Part shown: positions 1-11,600 of the stretch, in pieces
Position numbering within the stretch: the stretch's first letter is position 1
Layout of the letters: the number at the start of each line of letters is the position of its first letter
Assembly: GCA_009869945.1 (NCBI GenBank)
Contig: WIXG01000169.1
Span: 1-64,000, forward strand
Source of the DNA: Mesaphorura yosii
Taxonomy: Eukaryota > Arthropoda > Collembola > Poduromorpha > Tullbergiidae
Length of the DNA: 64,000 nucleotides
Direction: 5' to 3'
Notes under the pieces: model-generated
The model's input: only the letters and a program-made list of their open reading frames with translations
Database searches by the model: none
Told to the model about the DNA's origin: nothing
Translations under genes and position numbers: made by a program

Positions 1-96
1 CATGGGTGGATTCTGTCATGGGTGGGTTTTGTCGTAGGTAGGTATTGACCGGTGGGTTTTGGTACGGGTGGGTTTTGTCGGGTGGATTTTGTCGTG
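1..96. repeat. GGTGGGTTTTG minisatellite, cut by window edge
   Basis: About six imperfect tandem units of roughly 14 to 17 bases, each built on a core like GGTGGGTTTTGTC. Variants carry GGTGGATT, GGTAGGTATT or an extra CAT before the core. The array runs off the left edge, so its full length is unknown. It lies in the intron after the last visible exon of the side-like gene. Confidence 0.75.
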
Positions 97-2500
97 TTAC
101 GATCGAGTTTGGGGACTAACATCGTTACATGTAATGTAATAGTCATGCGTGGGGCTCATCTCATTGCATTAAATTCTAACGGGCACGAAGTAATTTGGAG
201 TTTCCCTCATCCCTCTCCAGATTCTTTATGATTTCTCAGATCATTCTCTCCGAAATAACGAATGTGCGTGAAACGCGTGACCATTTAGCCGAACATGGCC
301 TGAAGAAGCCTTTCATTTTCTGCTGGGCTAAATTATAGTTCACGACGGCCCTAATTCCAATGTAGATTAACGTTCGTAAAATGCCCTGAAGTCATGAAGA
401 CGTGACGAAGATAGCTTTGGGCTTTGGCTCACCAGCAGCGAAAAAGAATGCTGAAAATGCCTGAAGAATTTAGTGAAGAAAAGTGTGTATAATATATTCA
501 GTTATATTTTATAATGTGCAATTTTTTTGCTCAATGGCTTTATCCGAGACGATGCTTTACTTCTTGAGTTACGCCGTACCAAGCTGACGGTGCAAAGGAA
601 AGGAGGAGCAGCCACTGCAGCATAATAGGAGGAAGATGCGTGAGAAGCCAAAATATGATATATTAAAGCCTATAATTTATGGGCACTAACGAGACTTGAG
701 ACAGAAGGGCATTAATGACGAGTCATAAAGAGAGGCAGCGAAATCGGGCAGAACAGGGCAAGAAACATGAAACTCTTTCACTTTTTGTGCAAGTAAGCGT
801 ATTAAGAATTTTTTATTAAGAAAACAAGAAATTTTTTAACAAGGACAAGCACATTATACATTTGGGCTAAGCGAAAGGCGAAGAAACGAGCGGCGAAGGT
901 CATTATTTTTGTGATATATTGCGTGATCTGTAATCTGCGACGTTGGTCCGTATGAAGTCAGTCATCTATCCCTATCAGTCTGACGCTCGAAGGCTAGACC
1001 CTGCTGATCTCTCCATTGTTGATAATATATTGCGGAGATGTGCAACTTCTGCTTTCCTTCTTTCTACATTCTCTGTAGTTAGCATTTTTATGTACTTTTA
1101 AAGAAATTAATAGGACAAACTTTCCTTTCATATTTTTGACACTATCTGCACTCTCAGGCGGTATTATTCAGATGTCGGCATTGACTTGTGCACAGCATTT
1201 CCAAGTATTCTTTCACTGCACCGGGCATTGTTGAAGCTAATCAAGCATGTAAGAGACAGCTTGCACCTACAAACACAGACTTCTTGGCTCTTAACGATGT
1301 CTGCGAAAAACTTTAATGAATACTCCAGAAGGCAAAGTCAAGCGTAAAAATTGAAACTGTCCTGACTACCGTAATTGGATGCAAGATGCGATTCACATGT
1401 TTGTATCAGTTTGCAAGTTCCAATTTAACGCAGGACATTTGCAAAACTTTACGAGACACCGAAATATACTTCCTTCATGGTACTTACTACTTTCCCGTGT
1501 CGTTCAGCTGTCCTCAAGCTCTCATTTCCTTCGAAGTAGTAATCGTAAAATTTAGTGAGGCGGTTTCGCGTTTCAGCATCACCATCGAGCTACAACCAAC
1601 TATTTGTACTTTTATTTCTTCCAATGGAAAGACCAAAACTCTAATTAGTTGTGCAAACGCATTTGCAATTAACAAAGCGATGCTCATGTGTCAAGATGCG
1701 AAATGCTATATTACGTTTGTCACCAACATTCTTTGCTTTTGAGGTTAGTACGGGATAACTCTCATGGTCGGGTTTACGGTTTGGGCAATTAGTCTCTCCA
1801 AAGTGCAAGGCAAACACAGCACAGCAAACATCTGTGACTAGAAACCGTACATCTTGTCTCCGATTTTTGTTTCTAAAAGGCGTTCGAGGAATCTCGTCCT
1901 CCTTTCGTGTGTTGCTGCTTGGCGTATTGTCTCATCGGATCAAGGCAATAATGTCATTTAAAGTCACACATTAACTCGTGTTATTTTCAATCATCTTGCC
2001 TTCCCGCCCTGTAGACGGAGGACGGAGCGGACGACTCCTCACTCTACAGTCAGATCACATCATGCAATATTCATACAATTTCCGTTTCAATTGCGAGTGC
2101 GTGCATATTACGGAGACGCAATCCATACAAATTGTCGATTTAACTCAGGTCAGGTCTTCGATTACAACTTCGATCAAAGAGCTTTTTGGCAAGCGGCAAT
2201 GCGTACGCACATAAATTGGAATTATACTCGTAAATTATTATTGGGAACAAGAACAAAGTCATTTAGAAGCGGTAATGAACTAAACAATGTCACAGCTGGA
2301 TCCTTACCATGCAAAAAGCAGTCGGTATGGCTTGTTCGTGCATTATCTAAGACATAATTCCCTTTTATTAAAACGCCTCGAAACGAAATGACATTCCAAA
2401 ATACCATGTTATCTTCCATTGAGGATCAAAGGAAATGACGAACGCGTGTTAGCAACTGAAAGCATGGAAAATGCGTGCGAATGAATGAGGCACTACTCAC
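97..2500. other. Intron sequence, no exon recognised
   Basis: This follows the donor of the last visible side exon (minus strand). An exon entering in phase 1 and carrying the fifth Ig domain was looked for on the minus strand and not found. The open frames here show no Ig, fibronectin III or membrane-anchor signature. Confidence 0.6.
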
Positions 2501-2657
2501 AATTAAGTTGCAGGTAGAGAACGTTGCTGATTCCCTTCCCCAAGCCGTTGACAACCTCGCAGTGGTAAAGACCTCCAGACGAGTGCGTAAGCTGCTGTAG
2601 GAGCAGAGTCATCCCTTTGATTTGAACACCAGGCTCATTACCAGTTATTTCCTGGTT
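2501..2657 (-). CDS. side: side exon 10: second half of Ig4
   Basis: The acceptor is TTTTGACAG and the donor is AATT|GTGAGT, phase 0 in and phase 1 out. It encodes MTLLLQQLTHSSGGLYHCEV, closing the Ig4 fold with its second cysteine, then VVNGLGKGISN. The donor shows that the gene continues to the left; no terminal exon or stop codon lies in the window. Confidence 0.93.
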
Positions 2658-5600
2658 CTGTCAAAACATCAAGTATTCGTGATTATCGCGAAGAAAAAGG
2701 AAGCGTTCGGAAATAGCAAATAAGCAAGACATCAAACATTTTTGTTTCAGTAAAGCTGTACGAAGTTGTTGGAATTGAGGAACAAATTGGGACATTGCAC
2801 ATTTTGGAAAGGAATGAAATTGAAAAAGTTTAATAAAGCAAGAAATATGCACATATTTGTGATATTCTGGCTTTATATTCAATATGTATTGTGTCCAATA
2901 TTAAAAGTTTTGGGCCTTTTAGTTGGACATGAAAGTCTTCCTGTTTCGATTTCGAGCAAAGATGCAGCAGCTAGCAGCATTGATGTATTTATTTTGATCC
3001 CGCTATTCAGATATCGACAACGCTCGCTCTTCATCAATTGAAATTTGTACTTGCCATCCATTTACGAGCCTGAGTTCCCTTCAATCGTTAACTCGTTTCT
3101 AGTTTTAGACGTCCAATGTAAATACAGTTGAAAAGGCGACTGGATAAAGACACGACTCGTGTATTAGCTAGCAATCGTTCTTGTTGTCAGCGAGTTTTTC
3201 GGAGGTCGAACTCAATGATTCAACTCCCGTTCAGCACAACATCACAACGTCGACAAAGTAAACAGGCATGGAAAAGTTGACAAAAGTGAGTGAAAAAGCT
3301 GAGAAACGCTACTTGCGTCGAAATCCTGTAAACATGCGTAGAATTGAAATGAAAACAACATCAAATACTTGATATTGATAGTTTCCGTGCTCACAGATCA
3401 CATCACAATGTAGTTGTAAATATTCGCATATTAAAAAGAGAAAGGATGGCACGAGTTTCAATTGAAATACAAAACAGAAAATTGTAAATAGCAAAGATGC
3501 TGGTGCATTTATCGTGTTGTAATGAAATTCACTAGTGATAGAAAGACTCCGGTCGAGCCGAATGCCGTGATTTCATGTTTCATCCGTCACGGCCTCACAA
3601 ATACGATTGTACAATGAGCTGAGCTGACAGGGCATAAGGCTTCAACTGCAAACATAGGCATTGGCAAGTATTGTGATTGTGCTTTCACCTCTACATCATC
3701 ACAGCCCAGCGCAGCAGACTAAATAGACTTTCCTTTCAGTAAAAACGATTAACTCTTGCTGAGTACTTTTTCTTGTCATGTGCGACTGCAGTGCTTTGTG
3801 TTGGGCCTAACTCCCTTTTGTTAGATTTAATACCAGGGGCTGGCCCATGAGTCTGGCCCGGTCTATCTTCTCTCCAGTAAACAGTAAACGAATGCAAGCA
3901 GAGTTTCCGAGATTCTGATTTATTGAAGTACGAATAAATCTTCGTCTTTCGCCGTGCCAGCGCCGTTTCATTTCGATATAGCCAAAGAATGGGAACCCGG
4001 AAGAAAGGAAATGGATAATCAAAGGTTACAAGCTCAAGTTATCGCACCCCGCATGCTTCCTTTCAACATTCAACGGAATTCTCACTTAAATTCAGTTCAA
4101 CACAAACAAAGCCAACGAATCGAATGAATGACTGGAGTGAGTGATCAAAGGATGACAAATACATGATAACATGAGCAAGAGCATGAGATCGTGCAAAGTG
4201 TAAAGGCAATCGGTAACGCTGCACTGCGCTGTTAGAATAAACCACGTGAGAATTTCATAAATTTAACTCGGTTTGCGGTTAACCAAGCTCCAACTTTAAA
4301 AAACTCAGCGATTTACCTGAAAAAACCACGTGATTGTATGATGCGTCGGATTTGCCTGGACATGACATTCCATCAGTGCGAATTCTCCCTCGGAAAAATT
4401 TCCGAACTTGGATGAGCTGAATCTGAGCACAACAATTGGCGAGTCTGCAATAAGTACAACACAGCAGATGGTTGACACTAATATAATATTCATATGACAA
4501 AGTTCATGACTAAATTAAGCACACGCTGGTTTCTTGGCTTACAGCTCGCGAACATTCATGTGGAAGTGTAAAATTTTAATTCTCTGGTTGCTTGAAGTCA
4601 TTATTGTTGCGGTAGTTGCTCTTAGCCCGGCTCGCCCTTTTCGTGTTTCTGACTTTATTAACTTGAAACTTAGTGGAGCAAGAAAGAAAAGCGTGGCAAG
4701 GGCAAAGCCTATCAGAGAAAGAAAGTCTAGCTTTCTTCTACAGTTCCTCTAATAGAAATAATATTATTATTAGCGTCACAGTTTCTTCTTCAGCGTGCAT
4801 AGAGGTGTAGTGTGCATGCACATAAAAAGTAATATCAAAACCCATTCTCAACTACAGCAAGAGAGGTTGGAATTAATTGAATTGGGAGTGTGACAATAAC
4901 CACACAAGACAACTAAACATGTAGACGCTCTCCAGCTCTGCTTTGGGTACGCTGGCTTTATGTTTACGTGTGAACCAATTATGCACAAAATGAAAGATAA
5001 AGTTTCATGACATGAAAGCGAGGACCGAGGAAGTGGAGTCTAAGCTTTATTTTCGGCGTGGTTTGCTTTGAGCTTTGAGGCCGTGCTTTTACTTGCAACA
5101 GGCATGGGTTGTAATTTCGCGTTTCGAAGGTATGCAAATACTGTAATAACTTTTACTCTCGCATGTGTACATGTTTTCGTGTCCCGGCTGCGGCTGGATA
5201 AACTGTCTAACTAAATTTAAACCCAATCTTCTCTGCTGCTCCACATAATTAAACTCCTCACCTACTCACTCTACCTAAGCCACAAACTTCGCTTTGATTT
5301 CACGCCTGCATTTGCCAACACAAACCTGAAGCTTGGTGCAAGTGCCAATGAGCTCGTTTGTCGGATTTTATTAACGCTTAATATCACAAACTCACGCGTT
5401 ATCCTTTGTAAGTTAACAGGAGCTCATTTTGAACTCAAATTACAAAATCTGAACGACGCGATCAAATAAGCCATCCACAGTCTAACGCGTCACAGATTGG
5501 AGCCTCCACTATGTATCGACACGAAGGATATTAAAGACTGGAAGTTAATTTCGTCCATCCTGCCTGGGCAAAATACGGTTTTGCCACACTAACTTAGCAA

Positions 5601-8600
5601 CTCATTCTATTACAGTAGAGGATTAAGTACTTACAAACAACTCGGACTTGTCTTCTTGTTTCCACGAAGTGATTCTCAATCCACGGGTTATCACATTTAC
5701 ATGTTATGGCTGCCCCGTCATCAGGAACTTCGGGCTTGAAGACGATTGAGTGGCTTATCACGCTGTCCGGATCTGATCTCTGCGAAATGAAACACGAATG
5801 TCACATTTTACTCTCTTCAAGTTTGCCAGCCTTCTTCGACATAAAATTCTAGTCGTTTCATGCAGCTTACGCTGCATGCACGATCGTACGATTTTCTGCT
5901 TGCCCGATTTTGTATGAGTATCTTGGCAACTTTTAAAATAAATAAATTTGAGATGAAAAAAGTTGGTGAATATTCCATTCCAAGTACAAATCAAACGATT
6001 TGCAGTGCTGTGACGAAATATGAGAATTACTCTCGCGCGCCCACGCTGCGCCACCTCCTCATACGTTATTATTATGATTCGAGCGAGTGTCGCAGTCCTC
6101 TCATTCCAAATTCAGAGTTGGAGACTTTGAAATGCAAAGCACTCAAGACACGAAGAAGTCACAAAGAAACAGAAACAGGAGAAAATATTATCACAATCTA
6201 GTTTTCAAAAACTTTTCAATGGGTCCCAACTGGACGAAGAGACGACGAAATGGAAAAAGCACTCCATAGCCTTCTTTTACACTGAATTCAATACAATTCT
6301 CTCAGCTTTCTCCTGCTCCATCACTACAGGCTCGCATTATCATTCCTATAAATTCTTGTTTCACAAATTTGTTAAAATATCGAACGCATCTTTAGATTTT
6401 TTAGAAAGTATGTACAAAACATCTGTTCACATCGAATTTTTGTGTGAGTTTTGTGTTTGCCTAGAAGTGGTCCCTGTTAAACGTTCGGACTGTTCGTGCT
6501 TTTAGACGGAGCATGGATATGGGCTCATAGTTTCTTGTCCCGTATCAAAGCAGTGAAAAAATGAAATGGGAAAAGTTTAGATAAGTTTCAAAATATGTGC
6601 CTTGTATTTTACAGATTCTCGAAGCATTCTAGTTGAAGCAAGTGGTTGGTTGGGAAATAGTTTATGAACTGTCTTGTGCTACGTAATAAGGAAATAAAAA
6701 TGTGGATGACGAGGATGCGAGCAAAACACACAACCCATTCGAGTGCGCGTAGGCACAAAGCCTAGCGCAGCAGCACTGGAGACATTCTACAATTCCACAC
6801 TCGCAGTTCCTTGTGCCTCCATGTTATAAAATATAAATTGTCATAAATATACAAAACATGATTACGATTTGATATTTGGGTCCAATTCTGCGCTGTGCTC
6901 TCCAGAATTCCATTCTCACAGTCGGATATGCTCCGCTCACCGTGCAGGAGATGTTGTATTCAACACCCGCTGTCATCTGGTCTGGAATCTCCACTTCAAT
7001 ATGCTTTACAGTAACTGCAAACACATACAAACAAATGGATCTTTTAAAATGAGGCGAGGCAGGGCCATGAAAATGCGAGAATCTCAAGGAAGACGCAAAA
7101 TTCTAAGAGCGGGAGCCTGCACGGCATAGACCGTGGCATAATCCAAACATATGTATGTATAGCGCACAAGTTTTTATAAGCTATATTATGAACACATGTT
7201 TCACTCGAGCCGTGTGTTTTCCAGCGTGCACTGAAATGCGGGGAATATTCAGTCCCATGCTACAACGAACTGGAGAGCAGTGAGTCCAGTGTGTACACAG
7301 TATCGATAATGCCATTACAAGCGTAGTACCGCTGGTTGCTTGGTTTGCCTACTTGCACAAAATATTACAAGTCTGAAGTAGGTGAAAGTTTGAAGATCGA
7401 GACACGACATCGCAGTGGCCAGAAACTTTGAACGTGTATGATCCAAAACTAAAAGCAAAGGAGAGGAGACAAAGTGGAAAGGATATTTCTTATGAAAATG
7501 GAAAAGCAATTCACTTTACATTACTTTACACCTTGCTGGAACATGTTTTCACTATAAATTTATTTTATGTACCACACCGCATGCCATTTGTTGCTTCATT
7601 TCACACTTTATTGGCGTTGATAAATCTCAATACCAAAAATTCGGGAAGCGGTTCGTGCGGTACGTGGAGTGAGACGAATCGCCTCCTGTGAAACCCTGTA
7701 ACCAGACAACCAAAAGTTTCTCAAAGAAAATGTCTTTACAATCATATTCCGCTTTCATATTTGATTTTATAATCTATGAATTCATCCAACTATAACGTGC
7801 ACTGACTGCGCTGAGCCCTGGGAACGGATGACGTGCTCTGCGCTTTCAACCCTTCACCCAGAATCTCAGAGAAGGACAGGCACAGAGAAAGTAAGTGAAG
7901 GAAGTTTGTCGGCTGCATGAAAAATGGAACTTGCTTTCCCAATCAAACACAAACAGGAAAGTGCCCAACACGTGAACTCAAGTGCAAAAGATGGGAGCTC
8001 AAGCAGCTCTTCATCTTTAATATTTACAAAATGGTAAATATAATGGAGCACGGTGTGTCTGAAAGAGCGAAAGAACCCGAAACCATTTTACATACAATTG
8101 TGAAGAGCATCTTGGTTCGAAGTTTACAGTTTATTTCTAAAATCTCAAGAGGATGAGACGAGAAAATCCAAGAAAAATGAATCCTTCTTTTGTCCGCCAC
8201 CGTGAAGAAGATGGAAAACTAACTTTTACTTTTCAAATGCAGCTGATTTAATTCTTCAACTTCGTTTCATAGAATCTGTATCTTATTCTTTGTCAGTCAA
8301 AATCTGACTGCCGCTGCTGCAGTGAATGCTTTAAGGAAAATTATGATTTGTTAAACTGTGTTATCATAATCTTAGCTTAACTCCAAGGAAGGACATTTCA
8401 GAATACGATGTGAATATTTGGGTCTATTCTATTCATCCCAGAATTGATTCGATCTTTTTTTCCCTTCACCGTAATTTTTCTCACAACATGCGTTGTGTAT
8501 GGCAAATCCGTACACTGCAATTACAGTTCAACACAACGCGGTGCTATGTGTTTGCGTTCATTTATCTTACATTTCGTCAGTTCACAGTTAACGCGAAAGA

Positions 8601-11600
8601 AGGTTCTTCAAGTTTCACAATAACAATCACGTCTCAACAAGTGCGAAACTTTATTCAGTTGTCAACTCACATTGCGTGTAATTCAAGAAAAAGATTGAAA
8701 TCCTGCGGAAGAAAGGAAACTTGAAACTTATTTTAAATATATTTCGATTCTTCGGGGCTGTTGTGAGATATATCAGAGAAAGTTTAGAAATTCAGTGGAA
8801 GGCGAATGCGAAGAATGTATTATTTTGTGTGCTGTGCCGCAGCTCAGCTCTCCCGCTGTTTCTCGCACTTTGCAATCATTTCATGTGTGCCACACAGCAA
8901 GGCACGGCTCACGCAGAAGGAGTCGTATTGTGTACGGCACAGCGCGTCGTTGTAGCAGATGGAAGACAGAATCTTGTGTTACTTAAATAGCATTTTTCTC
9001 ATTTTTCACTTTGTTGTTGGTGCTCGCGCTCAAGAATTTGAAACCAGACCTGGCCGTCTGTCTTGCCCTCGCCTCACATCTCACCTGTCAGACAGACTTC
9101 AACCATGACCGACAACTTTCTCTCCGGGAGAGGTAGAAAAGTTTCGTTCAGTTGCTTCAACGAATGCCGTGTACTGCAGGGCTGACTGGGATGGGATCTC
9201 GGGACACCTTTGCCCGGCGGCCCCGTTCCATCCAGTGTCTGCATGCACCGCATCCTTTTTGAATCAGTAAATGAGTGAGTTAAAATTCGAGCTCCGCCTG
9301 CCCAGATCAAAACTAATTTGATAATTTCAGTCAATCAGACATCAAATAAAATACGCGTGAATCGCAGGCAATGTTTTGAGCGAACAGTACAGAATTTGTC
9401 GGTGCTCATTCTAATTTAATTTTGTTTCATTTCTGCAAAATGTGCTTGCATACACACGAAGCATTAAACAGCTCGATGTGTGGCATGACGTGAAATATTA
9501 ATTGAGTTCATGACCTCTGCACCCGGCTTGAGCTTCCATTCTGTATGCATATGCTCAACTCGTTTCATGTGGAGTCGAGTTTCAAAAACTTTCCCTGTGA
9601 AACCCGTGGCCTTGCATGTACATGGAAATGCGGACGACTTGAGAGTGGAAACCGCTTTTCCCTGCTGCGTGGTTTGATTTACAAATCACGGTATATTACA
9701 TATTCGAAGAAATGAGCCACAGTTTCAGTTTCATATGAAAAATGCTAAAAGTTTCCAACTCCCGCTGGTCGTCCATCTTCTGCCACCGCCGCGGTCCCGC
9801 CTAAAACTCCACAACTCCAAACATCACTTGAGCGCAACTGCGAAACTTACGGTAAACATCCAAGTTGACTCGATGTGAAATAGGTTTGGTTTCGTTATTA
9901 TTTGACGCTTGACATGTGTACAAGTCATGACTGTGATTTCGCTCCAAGTGACTGATGCTTAGTTCATTAGCGGCGTAATTATTCCCAACCAACTCATAAG
10001 TTTCATCAACCAGCACTCCATTACGGTACCAAATTACTTCTGGCAGTGGCACTCCTGCAAACAGTATACAGAGTAACTTCACATTGTGCCTGGAAACTGG
10101 TTTCCTGTGTATCAATTTTAAAATAATTATTAGTTCATATGCTTCCTACAAATATGAATTGTGCATTCAGAAGCTGCGGTTCATGCAATGTTACTTTTAA
10201 GTGTCAAAAGCGCGAGCAAAGTGTTTAAGACGAGTTAACACGCGTTTCCACTTTATTTTAGGGTTAAATAGTCGTAAGACCTCAACAGACTTTGAAGTTT
10301 CTTCGTGCAACACTCTGAGCGGTCTTCATCATGCTCTTCGTAACTAAACTCAGTAATTAATAATTAACAGTTGAGTGCGCAACCAATTTCCAAATCCGAA
10401 ATATATAGAGAAGTCAAGTACCCTTACGAAGGACTAAATTAAAGAGTTAATTTAAAAGTACGCGAATTGGGTTGAATACAAATTCAAAGAAATAAAGTCC
10501 TACTGGAGATAATAAGAAAAATCTTGATAATCTCTGTTTCAAACCGTGACCCGTGCCTATACTCTGAGATGAGACAACAGGGAGATGGCCTGAGATTCCA
10601 GGCCGATAGTCTTTGAGCTTGTGAAGTGTTTCTTTTCTAATTTAAATAAGACGAGAGTGTCGACAGTTGAATCAGACTCAGGCATGGCATGAAACAGAGG
10701 AATATTGGACAGGCTGGTAGGAAGGGTGAGTAGAATTATAAAGTCGACAAGATCAGCCAGGAAGACCAAGAACCCAAGAAAGAAGCTAAGGAAATGAACA
10801 TGATGAAAAGATATGAGTTGGGAAAAGCAGGAAAAATATGTAGCAGTCAAGCCTTCCATTTTTGCAATGGATAATAAGAGTACTTATATCATCTAACATT
10901 CCCATTACTCCTCGTAAATTCTCCACAAGGAGATTCCTGGCAAGAGAGAAAGGAGTTGAGGAATTGTGTCAAGGGATGAATAGTTGAAACTTGAAATAAG
11001 ATCATCGCCTTTTGAAACTGGTTCACGTCTGTCTACGTATTTTTACTTGTCTATTCTTTTATTCTTCCTCTCTTCCCAAAGAAATCTCGAATGCCAGGCA
11101 CGTTTACACGAGAAGAGGACACGGAACACAAGAAGCAGCTCGTGGTTCATGAGAAATGTTCTTCAAGAAGAAAGTGAGAAATTCAAAAAGGACTCGCTTG
11201 TCTGGCCACACCAAAGAAGCCGAAAAGAAACAAGAAGAGAAAAATTGGTATAAAATTGTACATAAAAAGAAACCAACAACCAAAGAATTTTCACTTTGGT
11301 TTCTACCGTTGGTTGACTGCTGCATTGCAGATTTCACTTTTAAGCGGATTTAACACGAGGATGAGGTTTTCAGAATGCGAGAAGAACCGCAAAAATCCTT
11401 CCCACAATCATAGAACGGATCTGTAAATTTCTACGCAAATTCTGCTCGTTGTTTCTTTTCTGAAGTGTGTGTGTGACTCAAGTGAGAAGTAGCTGACTGA
11501 CGAAATACTGTCCCTTCCTCCTTTGTGGCTACAAAACCACAAAAGTTCAAGTGTTTCCAATTCCTTCCCCGTACTCGTTGGCCTAGCCCTTTGAGATTTC

